64,000 nucleotides of DNA from NCBI RefSeq assembly GCF_036373705.1, contig NC_089856.1:27490798-27554797 (forward strand), in the 5' to 3' direction. The number at the start of each line of letters is the position of its first letter. Position 1 is the stretch's first letter. The notes under the pieces are model-generated. The model saw only the letters and a program-made list of their open reading frames with translations, did no database searches and was not told the DNA's origin. Source of the stretch: Amia ocellicauda. Taxonomy: Eukaryota; Chordata; Actinopteri; Amiiformes; Amiidae. This document shows, piece by piece, positions 24,985-35,855 of this stretch. Made by a program: the position numbers and the translations under genes.

Positions 24985-25159
24985 TTAAGCAATATCACAC
25001 GAGCAAGAGTGCGATATGGCCCTACATCTGCACTGCTATGATTCGCACCGTAGGCACAAGGCCAAGTGCTGAGTGATACACACAGTGAAGTGTCCAAGTG
25101 CTGATGGTATCAGACCATCAGTGCTCATGGAACGTCTCTCGTCCAATCAGATTCGAGGA

Positions 25160-25204
<45 letters not shown>
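24952..25204. mobile_element. Possible MITE bracketed by TA repeats
   Basis: A 150-bp GC-richer block (24990-25160), starting AAGCAATATCACACGAGC and ending GTCCAATCAGATTCGAGGAC, lies between two pure TA tracts (24952-24979 and 25162-25204). The block resembles a repeat common in fish, but the terminal inverted repeats are not clear by eye. Confidence 0.4.
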
Positions 25205-25208
<4 letters not shown>

Positions 25209-25579
25209 CCAGGAATACCAGGAAGGAAATACCAGGAAGGAACACATACTATAGTAACGGTAAAGTAATGGTAAAGTAGCTATTAGTTCATATTACTTGT
25301 GTAATATATTACAGTATTTCTCCTTTTTAGACATTCTATTATAATACATTTCCATATTGAGATTCATTAAGAAAAAACACCTACACGTACATTTCTATGC
25401 AAACTAAATAGCAATATAATAAGTATACTAAACATTAACATGGTACTGTATCATTATTGATATTATGATGTGCTTTTATTTTCAAAAACTAATATCTCAA
25501 TATAAGTCACATTATTCCTTCCTCAAAGTCACAGGTCTTCATTGATAGTGTGATTCAGTCTCCTTTCTCTGTGCTGTTA
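25205..25579. other. AT-rich intergenic
   Basis: No exon or repeat seen, other than three short units of ACCAGGAA near 25208-25232. Confidence 0.4.
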
Positions 25580-26777
25580 TTAATCAGGTTTTCTGCTTTG
25601 AGTTTGAAAAGAAAAAGACAGGTTAGATTCGTGCTCATTCAGCTATACTGACAGTGTATATGCTCAGACTGACCTTAAAAGTGCCCTGTTTTACAAAAAA
25701 GTTTAAACTTTAGAAGTTTTCATGACTTAAACAGGGGAAAGTGTACTTTTCTGAAAACCTATTTTCACATTCTGAATACAATTGTTTATGGAAACAAGTT
25801 GTGTAAATACAATCATTGACAGTAGGAACTCACTGGAGATGTACAATACTGTCCATCATCCATTTCTTGTTTGGATCCACACAGATGTCTCTGTTTTTGA
25901 TCATGTGAAAACTACAAAAGCAGAAAAAAAAATTCCAACATTGTTTGCATGATGTACTTTAATTGAAGCTTACATGCAGATGTTATCATTTATCATTATC
26001 AAGTGTTTTTTCCATCACATTGCAACACATCCCAAAGAAATGCAAAGCTCAAAACTATGAAGTTGCTTAATGCCAATTTCTTTATTATTCAGGGGTTTTG
26101 CTACAGTTATGTATGTGTAAACTATTAGATTGTTTACTTATAAATACATAGAAAGTATAATGTTGTTTTGCATGGATTAGAATATTGCAGGAATTTCATG
26201 ATTATTTTTTGTCCATTATGCAAAATACAGCTTTGGACATATTCCTTCCTAACAAGATCTTTACATATCTATCTATATACATACATACATACATATTTAC
26301 ATACAAGCACATATATGTATATGAAGTATTAAATATATGTATATGGAGTATGAAATATACTCACATTATTGCTTCAATGTTGCAAACACCATTCATAATC
26401 TGAATGGAGTATCCTTTGATTCAGTCAAATGGTAGGTGTCTTTTTGAGTAGCCAGGACATCAATCTTGCAATGAAAAAAGGAACATTAGCATATTGAATA
26501 ACCAGGCATTAAATTAAAGCATATGTTATGGTAAAGGCACATCTATTAAGTATCAAAAATAAACAAAACAATACCCCAGGCAATTAATTGACACCCTAAA
26601 GTACTAATCTTTTAACTTTAAAAGAAAGCCTTTACAAAAACATTAGAAGTAGCTATTTTGGTTTTAAAGCAGTACAATGTATGTTTAGAAGCCCAAAAGC
26701 TTGTTCTCTTGTTCGCTGAACATGTGCAAAATCAACAGCATCAGCACAGCGGCAGAAAACATTTTAAACTGGGCCAT
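25580..26777 (-). pseudogene. CC chemokine pseudogene (gene C)
   Basis: Exon 1 (26777 to about 26711) still codes for a signal peptide, MAQFKMFSAAVLMLLILHMF, but its splice donor is lost (AAGAGAAC in place of a GT). Exon 2 (about 26464-26365) aligns to the paralogues yet is one codon short at the CC motif, leaving one cysteine (CPGYSK). It also has an in-frame TGA before IKGYSIQ. Exon 3 (25911-25834) is fully intact with both splice sites: 'FHMIKNRDICVDPNKKWMMD'. A possible exon 4 lies at 25592-25580. Three independent lesions make a functional chemokine unlikely. The intact exon 3 suggests that loss is fairly recent. Confidence 0.85.
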
Positions 26778-26849
26778 CTTCCTGCAGATCTCACCCATAG
26801 AACTATCACAGTGTCACAAAGTTTTTGCATATCTCTTTATAGTTGCTTG

Positions 26850-27660
26850 TGATATAGTTCATGTTTCTGCATTTTTTTCCCACTGCAATCAATCAGCTGT
26901 TGCCTTCTGTGTGTAATTTCCCTTACAGTGGTGGATAACCATGGAAAGGGAATAATGTACTAAAGCTGTCTCAGTGGGGTCATTTTGCTTAAAGTATTTC
27001 GAAAAAAAAAATAGAAAGAACTAAACTCAGACGAAAGTGGACTAGATGTATTTTTGTATCTTGCAACATCATCTTGTATATTTTTCACATCACATACAAT
27101 GGTACCATGTAGTAGTCATGTTTTAGATGTAATTCTTCATTTTAAAACCCAGGAAGGAATATGAGTTAAATGTTAATGTTTACAGTAGGGGTAGGAGTTT
27201 GAAACTGATCCACTGAGATATGTCTTAAAAAGTGTAAAAAAGTGGTTAGGGCTCTGGACTCATAACAAGAAGGTTGTGTGTTTAAATCCTGGGTGGGGCA
27301 GTGCTGTTGTACCCTTGAGCAAGGTACCTCGCTTAGATTGCTCCAGCAAAATACCCAGCTGTGTAAATGGGTACAAATGTAAGTTGCCCTGGATAAGGGT
27401 GTCTGTTAAGTGATGATAATGTAATGTTTGACAGGGTCTTTGGTTAAATAAGTTAGTAGCCACCTGCTAAGTTGTATAGGCCAAATTACCTCACCTAATT
27501 TACAGTATTTTTGTATATTTTACTCATGTTCTGCAGTGACAAAATGCAGTCACAGAAGCACTGAGCATCCAAGTGTGCAGAGAACCCCCCCACTCACCCA
27601 CCCACACATAGTCAAATATGATTTTTTTAGGTGGATCATAGCATTTTAAAATAGATCTTG
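26850..27660. repeat. Tandem duplicate, unit 1
   Basis: This block and 27690-28530 share the same order of long words, such as 'GTGGTGGATA..CATGGAAAGG', 'CTGTCTCAGTGGGGTCATTT', 'CTTGCAACATCATCTTGTAT' and 'GGCCAAATT.CCTCACCTAAT'. The unit begins just upstream of exon 1 of pseudogene C, so it holds that gene's promoter region. A SINE interrupts unit 1 only. Confidence 0.85.
27241..27425 (+). mobile_element. tRNA-derived SINE with an L2-type 3' tail
   Basis: The head is a tRNA-like sequence: AGTGGTTAGGGC (D-arm/A-box region), an anticodon-arm-like CTGGACTCATAAC, and GGTTGTGTGTTTAAATCC (T-arm, B box). The body has 'GCAGTGCTGTTGTACCCTTG'. The tail GTAAGTTGCCCTGGATAAGG-GTGTCT is the same as the L2 3' end at 6536-6600 (reverse strand). 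The SINE is absent from the second duplication unit. Confidence 0.85.
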
Positions 27661-27689
27661 TGTATTTAAGAAACTACACTATTGTTGCT

Positions 27690-28084
27690 CATGAGATTCC
27701 TCGTGTTTCTGCATTGCTTTCCACAAATCAATCAGCCATTACCTTCTTGTGTGTAATTTCCCTTTCAGTGGTGGATACCCATGGAAAGGGAAATATGTAA
27801 AGCTGTCTCAGTGGGGTCATTTTGCTAAACAGGGAAATAAATTGGAAAAACTAAACTCAGACTAATGTGGATTAGATTGTTTTAATCTTGCAACATCATC
27901 TTGTATATTTTTCACATCATGTACAATGGTACCATGTCATGTTTTAGATATCATTTTTCATTTTAAAACACAAACTTGAATATGAGTTAGATGTCAGAGT
28001 TTGCAGTGATCTAAATTATTTTCTGGAAGATAATATGTGATTTAAACTTTTGGTTGTTTCTCTCATGGTTCCCTCATTGTTTGT

Positions 28085-28120
<36 letters not shown>

Positions 28121-28417
28121 ACCCTTAAAATACCACAATCCAGTTTATATTGGAACACTCACAAAATATCATAACTCAAATAGAAATAATATTATTTAGG
28201 GTAGGGGGTTGAAACTGATTCACTGGGATCTGTCTAACAAAGTGTCTTAACAGGATCCTTGTTTAAGTAGCCACCCAATAAGTAATACAGGCCAAATTGC
28301 CTCACCTAATTTATAATATTTTTGTATTCTCTCATGTTCTTGAGATTACAGTGAAAGTATTTAGTACAATTCAGAATTATATGGCTGGATCCTGCAGTCA
28401 CACAAGCACTGAACTGT

Positions 28418-28453
<36 letters not shown>

Positions 28454-28530
28454 TATATACTTTATTTATTTTTGTATTTTGGCAGGAGGTAGTCAAATAT
28501 GTTTTTTTGTGGTGGATCTTATCATTTTTA
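27690..28530. repeat. Tandem duplicate, unit 2
   Basis: Homologue of 26850-27660 in the same orientation, without the SINE but with a (TTTA)n tract (28083-28119) and a (CA)n tract (28422-28451). No coding exon of the duplicated chemokine remains beside it. Confidence 0.85.
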
Positions 28531-28850
28531 AATGGACATATAAACTATACTATAGTTTGATCAAATAAAGCACTTTTACTTATTTCCTTTTTTATGATGA
28601 TATATGTATCAAAGTAGTTGGAAGTTTGTTCAATAAAGCTTTTGGAAACTAGGAGTGAATGGATATATCTACAGCTGCAACTGTAGGGGCACTTACAACT
28701 TACAACAGGCCTTAGTTTTCTTGCATCTTAGTTGTAGGTTAGAACACAAGGACATGTCGTGAGTTGTTCGCTGGTCACAATTGGCAGAGCCAGGGCTTGA
28801 ACTGCAACCTGCTGTTAACAAGCCCTTAACTTTACTAAATGGCATTGACA
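28531..28850. other. Intergenic, no gene recognised
   Basis: Links the tandem units to the next duplicated block. No exon seen. Confidence 0.4.
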
Positions 28851-28879
28851 CTGTTTTGATGTTCAATATGACTTCTCTC

Positions 28880-29015
28880 TGTGTAAGCAGTGGCGTTTAC
28901 GCTATTGGGGGGGAAATTTGTATTTCCTCCAGCTATATGGGTCACACTGAATCAATATGTAAGCAGTTTGATGTTTCTTATTTCCACGCTGTCTCAAATT
29001 TCCCCTTTCACCCAA
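28880..29015. repeat. Diverged duplicate block, copy 1
   Basis: Contains GGGGGGGAAATTT, then AGCTATATGGGTCACACTGA, TAAGCAGTTT and a CT-rich end. The same words occur in the same order at 30435-30620. It may be a promoter-like relic of a lost gene copy. Confidence 0.5.
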
Positions 29016-29378
29016 CGCTTATGTGTTGTATGTCCCATATTTGGTATTTTAGTATGTGTGAGTGAGGTTTCTTAAAATACTGTGATTGCTTTCTTATTTT
29101 TTTATTCAATGAAAATACCACACCCATGAGAAAGTAACTCATCTTTTCTTACTATTCTTGGCTTGGAAATACTCACTCATTATTATAAGTTATTACAGGA
29201 AAATATGGTTTGGTGTCCTTATATTGAAATTATAACGATTATAGGGATTTGTTCCTGCTACGGAATTTAAATATATACTGGTACTGTATATATTTCTGGA
29301 ACTAACTTTTAAGTGCAAACAAGTGTAATATCTATTAATTTCATTATTATTATTATTATTATTATTGTATAATGTTAT

Positions 29379-29425
<47 letters not shown>

Positions 29426-30430
29426 TTAATTATTTAAATGGCATTTCTTCATAATTTCTAGCACTGTTGTGGATGATTATTTGTTCTTGTAAATATGCTA
29501 AAAATCTACTAGACCATTTCAAAGGATACATTTTTATCATGTAATCTATGCTGCCTACCTCCTTATCAGTTTCAATACAAAATAATTTCTGTCTTTAAAC
29601 AGGAAAATAGCTTGAATTTTCACAAATGTATGACTATGGTGTATGTGTCTGAAGCCCTTATTCAAAGTAACATATGTATGTATGTATTTATTTATGTATG
29701 GATAAAAATATGTAGTCAAATTTGGGAAAATTTAGTAAAAAGTGTAGGTAATTAGAATTAACTGTGGTTTGGGTTTTTCATTTTCTAAACTAATTCCCTA
29801 TGGTGAGTACAATTCAACAGTGAAGAGAAAATAAGTATTATATAATTGCTATATTGCAGTTACTAATACCTAACTTTTAAAATGGGACATCAGGGGATTT
29901 CCCTAGCTGTTTGAAAGTCACTAGGAAGCTTACATTCTATTTAAATGTTATTGACCTACAAAACAACACAAACACATTAAATTAGAAGAACACACATATA
30001 TTTTGCCATTTTTCTTTTTTAAAATACAAATGTGTCAGTCATACTGTAGTATAGTAACATAGTGGTTATTCAGTAACAAGAGCTTTGTTTAGTTTTTTAT
30101 ACAAATTGATTCACCAAGATGCATATAAAACCTTGGATACATTATTCACAACATGAATATGGACTAAAGAGCCTCATCTCCTGTATAACGTTTTTCACTC
30201 TCGTACATTCCTAAGAAATAATTCAAACAATTTAGTTAAAGAGTCAAGTATAATGTAATGTGGATATTCAAGTGGATATTACCTTCTCCCAATCTTACTT
30301 CCTTCCTACAAGTTCAGTGACATCACTTGTACTAAACCTTGCAGGTAACATAGCATGCATTCACACTGGTGGCCTTTAGACTGAAATAAAATAGGTAAAA
30401 TAGGATTGTGAAGAAATAAAGGTGGTTTTA
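29016..30430. other. AT-rich intergenic with (ATT/AAT)n tracts
   Basis: Trinucleotide repeats at 29343-29367 and 29382-29425. No exon or transposon terminus recognised. Confidence 0.4.
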
Positions 30431-30434
30431 ATGG

Positions 30435-30620
30435 TGTCGGGGGAAAACCATGCTTCATTGAAGTATACCCTTCAGGAACACATCGTGTGCCATGGCATTT
30501 AGGTTACAAGAGGAAAGCTATATAGCCCCACAGCTATATAGGTCACTGTGAAATTGCTGGTAAGCAGTTTTTGCTTCGGTTTTCACTGTGTCATACATTT
30601 TTCATTTCCCCCAATTAAAT
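30435..30620. repeat. Diverged duplicate block, copy 2
   Basis: Homologous to 28880-29015 through AGCTATATAGGTCACTGTGA and GGTAAGCAGTTTTTGCTTC. It is followed by a (TCTA)n run at 30652-30677. Confidence 0.5.
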
Positions 30621-30679
30621 ACCATGTAATCTGACTGTATAATGGTCTACTACCTATCTATCTATCTATCTATCTATTT

Positions 30680-32540
30680 AAAGTAGTCTAGAGTTTTCAG
30701 GCTTCAGGTAGCATTTACTGTATGTGCTTTCATCCCTCTTTCTACATAAATGGTAGAATTAAAATATTGTATAGTATAATGTAGTCGATTGTTTTACTGA
30801 TTAAGAAGCAGAAATCATGATAAACCTTCATTATCTATTTTAGTAAAAGGGTTTTGATGTGGCATACCACTTATTAATCTGCAAATCCTCACAATTTCAG
30901 ACAATTGTACATTTGCAATAAACGTCTTTACAAGACAATAGGAATATCCTGTTAATAACTTTAAATGAACTTGCACAGATGGGTTAGGGATACCTATTCT
31001 ATTTATTCTGTTAAAGGATTATGACCAAATGACAAACTTTTTTTTTGGCTAAACATTATTTACTGACAGTAAAAAAAAAACACTGTGGGCTTAAACATAT
31101 ACTATTTAAAATGTGAAAATATAGACTATGTACTTTGCTACACATAATGCTTTGTGATTAACCTTTTGTTTTGGAATAAAATCAAGTACAATAACACTTA
31201 TTGATACTGTGTGTGTACATGCCCATATGGAAAAATTATATATTGCAATACATGTCAATGCATTACACATACATTTTAATTATGATGTAAAATATTTTAA
31301 TGTATTCAAATTATGTAAATCCTATAGGCCAATATATTTTGAAATAGAAATTATGTCTATGAAGTAAAATATATTTAAACTACATGCATTATATTTTAAT
31401 CATGACCCTTTATATATGTTGTTTTGTGCAATGTATTTCAAAATATATTACATTTTAAATCACTTTTTAACCACAGTGACAAACAACAGCTACCATACAT
31501 ATATCAATATATGTTGTAAAGCATTTCAATACATTTTTGCTTCAAATGTTCTATATATTTTGAACATATATTTCCTAACATATGTTTTAATATATTGTAT
31601 TGATCTAGAGCCTCACTAGAGGCCTAGCAGTGATGTGGCAACATTGCTGCAGTGTGGCATAGGAGTAAGTATGCCATATATATTTCTGTCAATTTATTTT
31701 AATATTCAACATATAACATGTACAAAAATATAATAAGTTTAAAATACAAATCAAAGCTCTCTCTACCTTCATTAGAATGTTATGTATATATTTAAAAATT
31801 TTATTTTTTATTTCTGAAAATAATAATCTATACTTTTTTATTATAAATGATATGATTTCTAGTCTCAAAAATATAATACGGGATAACAATGATAGATTTG
31901 CAAATGATTTGACTTGAAAAATATTCATATCAGTGAATACAGATAGGAGTGTTGTGACATATTATGCAGTTTTCATAAAAAAAAAAAATAATAGTTTTAA
32001 TATGCTTGGGACACCAAAATGCATGTGTCATGTCATTGACCCATATACCTTACAAATGTTTTAAAGGATATATCAAAATATATTTTAGAATGTATTTGTA
32101 ACCATATTTTAACATATGCTAAAACAAAAGTTTGGTGGCCATTTTTTTGTATTTGGCATATGCATTAAAATATGTTTAAAATACAGTCCTTTTTGAAGTA
32201 ATGCATTATATTTTAAAATGTATGTTCCTGTATGTATGTTTTTCTTTTCCATACAGGCAGTGTTACATGTTTCTTTTATATTGAACCACTGTGTAAGCCG
32301 GAGACAAATTACTATTTCTACTTAATGGACAGTAATGCTGTTGGAATTATTTGAATTAAAAACAATTTAGAAAGACAATCCAACAGGTTCAAGATATGTA
32401 ATTGTAACTTTCATATGAAAGCAATGTTATTCATCAATATTTTGATGGGATACAAGAGTTAAGATGGTGCCATACAAAGAGGAAGGGGATTTTTCTCAAC
32501 CACGATAAATCGGAAAACATTTGTGCATTCAAAGGAACTA
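30680..32540. other. Very AT-rich intergenic with repeated ATATTT words
   Basis: Between 31200-31620 and 32010-32240 there are many variants of AAATATATTTTAAAATGTAT. They may be two degraded copies of one AT-rich element. No coding signal. Confidence 0.4.
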
Positions 32541-32585
32541 AAATATTGCGTTTCCTATGCATGACCTGCATGATTTGCTGCAATT

Positions 32586-32595
32586 GGAAATTTCC
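32586..32595 (+). promoter_or_regulatory. Palindromic NF-kB-like site of gene D
   Basis: GGAAATTTCC, a perfect 10-bp palindrome, 13 bp upstream of the TATA box of the 32.7 kb chemokine gene. It fits the kB family of sites bound by Rel proteins. Confidence 0.6.
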
Positions 32596-32608
32596 TCCAG
32601 TGAAATTC

Positions 32609-32615
32609 TATAAAA
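32609..32615 (+). promoter_or_regulatory. TATA box of gene D
   Basis: TATAAAA, 79 bp upstream of the ATG at 32694. Transcription would begin near 32640. Confidence 0.75.
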
Positions 32616-32693
32616 TGGGAACCATACAGCTATATTTCAGAAGTCTGCCAAAAGGAAGAATTCTTAATTTAACAAGCAAGACAAGAAGAAGTG

Positions 32694-33601
32694 ATGGCTC
32701 ATCTGAATGTAGTGATTTCTACTCTGCTGGTAGCTCTGATGGTACTGACATCCGTCACTGAATCACAGAGTAAGTAGAACATTGCTGATTGTCATTTAAA
32801 TACCTTGTGGGAACTATAAGATACCTACTTACCAGCAGAGCATTCTTCGTAGCTTGTGAAACTGTGCAAATGTAATATTGTTAATCTGGCTTTTAAATAT
32901 TAACAATTCTGAATGTTATATCTATACTGTTAAGTAACAACTCCAAAACCACAAATAATAAACATAAAAATAACAATTTATCTTTTTAATGTGAATAACT
33001 GTCTTTTACTTATTTAATTTTATGTTCCTGAATGCTAAAAAGTAAATACAGTATGCTGCACTCTGTTACACCTGTACAAATGTGATATACTGTAAAACTT
33101 CAATTAAGCGCCCGCGGTGTTTATTCTTGCAAATAACTTGCAAGAAGCCCCGGAATCAATTGGAGTTCAGCAATTGTAGGAGACCAGCGTTTGTATTAAT
33201 CATTCATAAATAAAAAGACATCATGGACTCATGCAGGGTAAGAAGAGCCTGGAAACATTGCTTCACTGTAGAAGTAGGCTAATAGGCCAGGCTTTTATTT
33301 ATTTATTTTAAAAATTATTATTATTTTTTATAATTTGCTTTCCAAAGATGCAAACAAATCACATTCAATGTATGGTAATCTATGGTAATAAACTGCATTG
33401 AAAATAAGATACCGGTAATTGTGTTAGCATTCTATGATTCGATATACTGAGAACTCTCACTAAATAAATAAAAAGCACTTCAACAAAACTGTGGAAATAC
33501 GCTTTAAACCAAACCATCAACATTATACTCCATTAATGCATTGTTTATATCGCAGTTGACAGTTCAATCACTACAATTAACAGCAATACAAATATACAGC
33601 A

Positions 33602-33651
<50 letters not shown>

Positions 33652-34488
33652 TTCCTATAACATTTTTTTTCCCCATACAGGTCCTATAAACTGTTGTGTT
33701 AGTTATTCCACCAAACCAATGCCCCTCAGATTATTAAAGAGCTACCATATCCAGGATGTCACAACATTCTGTAACATTGATGCAGTAATGTAAGTAAACC
33801 AAAACTCTTTTGTATTGCCTGGGCTAAGGCTGGAGCTCATCAATAATAATGACTCGATGATATTTAGAAAAACATAGTGCTTGGATGTAACATGAATGGT
33901 GCACAGTGCTACTCATAAACAAGTTGTGTATTGTACAACCTGCTCCCGTTTAAATAAATATATGTACATTTCAAACAGTTACACAGAGAATATGAATTCA
34001 TGCACTTTCCAAATTTACTTACAGATTCCTAACATTCAAAGGAAAGGAAATCTGTGCAAATCCCAGAGACAAGTGGGTTGTTGCAGCAATCCAGCACATT
34101 AGGTAAGGTCTCATTTTATATCAACCATGTTTATGGCCTGTAGGAACAACTTCTGACATATGCCTTACCTTGGTAACACTTCATAATAAGGCGCTGTGAT
34201 TCCTCAATAATTAATATTTGAATACCATAGGATTTAAACATCAATACCTCATGAACATCATCTAAGGTCTGATGCTGAGCACATGAACCCCAACCTAACC
34301 CTGTTGTACATGTGATTAACATAAGAACCCAGATGAAGTGCATGACATATTCATGTGTTTATCCTGTGGTATTCATATATTAATTTGTGAGGAATTACAG
34401 TACCTTATTATAAAGTGTGACCAATGAAAAATGAAAATGCTAAAGCATTCTTGAATATTTTTTAAGGAACAAAAAGAAGACTACTTGA
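32694..34488 (+). CDS. CC chemokine (gene D)
   Basis: Secreted CC chemokine. The coding exons are 32694-32769, 33681-33789, 34025-34102 and 34467-34488, with GT/AG borders and the same phases as genes A and B. The predicted protein has 94 residues, with a signal peptide at about 1-25. The CC pair is at 30-31 (INCCVSYSTKPMP), Cys56 (FCNIDAVIF) and Cys72 (EICANPRDKWV). The tail RNKKKTT is short and basic. The N-terminus before the CC is very short after signal cleavage (QSPIN). The two extra cysteines of A and B are absent. Motifs ANPRDKWV and CNIDAVIF are as in CCL20/CCL25-type chemokines, but no orthologue is claimed. Intron 2 is preceded by a (TA)n tract and intron 3 contains a MITE. Confidence 0.95.
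33603..33648. repeat. (TA)n microsatellite in intron 1 of gene D
   Basis: About 46 bp of TA repeat ending 32 bp before the exon 2 acceptor. A length change here could affect splicing, although this is speculation. Confidence 0.95.
34172..34422. mobile_element. MITE, copy 2, inside intron 3 of gene D
   Basis: Same family as 8213-8466. The left end is GGTAACACTTCATAATAAGG and the right end TTATTATAAAGTGTGACC. The interior shares 'GTGCATGACATATTCATGTG' with copy 1. It makes up most of the 364-bp intron. Confidence 0.8.
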
Positions 34489-35855
34489 GGACAGAATTCC
34501 TGTTCACTGATGACAACAAAACAGCCTGCTGCTCAAATGTATACTTTCTTTGTTGAATAAGCTTGCTAAAATCAGCACATCTGGAAGTTTTTTGGTCAAA
34601 AGTGTTAAAGATTGATACTATTTTAGATACTATTTTCCTTTTTTTCTCAAAATGTGTAACAAATGAGCAGAGACTAAATACGTAATATATAGAAAGAAAT
34701 TATATAAATCTATCTAATGTAATGTAATCAAGAAAGAAAAAATATATAAAAAAATAAAATACATTTGCATGGGACATAGTAGTTGCATTGTGTTTCTTAG
34801 ATATAACTGCAGCATATACTGTATATATAGATTAAAATCACAACAATCCAAGGGTAACTCTATGCAATGCATCATCAAGCTTGCAATTTAGTTCACTTCT
34901 GCTTACAATCTCTAGCCTATAAATTACGCAGTACAGTAAAGAAACATCTTCGAGATGATTTACCAATGGAGAGTTGATGAGACGAGCAAAAGGCATTCAG
35001 TGAAAAGGCTTGATAATGATCTTAAACACACAGCCACACAAAGGGCTAGATCAAGTCAAAACCGACCTACGAATCATTAAGTACAAAACTGTCTTATCAC
35101 GTTTTAATTTATTGTCAGAAGCCACTTTCTGCAACTTATTAATCAAAACACCATAGGGTATAAGTTTGCAGTTTACGTTTCATGAGTAGGTCAAAGATTT
35201 GATTTGGTCTAGGTCTTGAGTAAATAAAGTTTAAAATTCACATACTAGTTTCCCCATTCACCTGACGTTAGCCTGTAATGATATGGTATAACAGTTTTAT
35301 GGAAATGGTTTGAATAGAATAAAGAGGGCAATTTTACCCCAACAATGTCAGTAAAAGTTAACCACTTTTGTATGTTCCTCTGGGAAACTTAATTATTTTG
35401 ATCAAAATCAGTATTGCATGCAATTATTCCTTTCTGAACTGCATTTCAATAAGATATGAAGGTGAGACAATCATTTTCATTATTTAATTACTGTCTATGC
35501 CAGTCATTAGTCCAAAGGAGGCAGTATTTTTTATGAATGATGGCACACTAGCTATTACCACACAAGAAGAAAAAGATTTGAAGCGAGTCCGGGTATTAAA
35601 ACAGTCTTTGCTCCCAAAAAAATCCCAAAGCAAAACAAACAAAATGAATCTCTGATAAAGACAGATTTCCACAATTCTCATCTTTACAAGCTAAGCATTA
35701 CCTTGAAATATGTACATATTTTTTGTTGTTTGATGTGAAATAACAAAAACAGCAGCATATTGGAAAGTGGATGGATATTTACATAAAGGGTAAATGAAGT
35801 GTTGGAACCATGAACAGTGTGACACAACACTAAAGCCTTTGAGACAGGATGGAGT
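34489..35855. other. AT-rich intergenic
   Basis: 3' flank of gene D and 3' flank of the convergent BEN-domain gene. No exon recognised. Confidence 0.4.
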
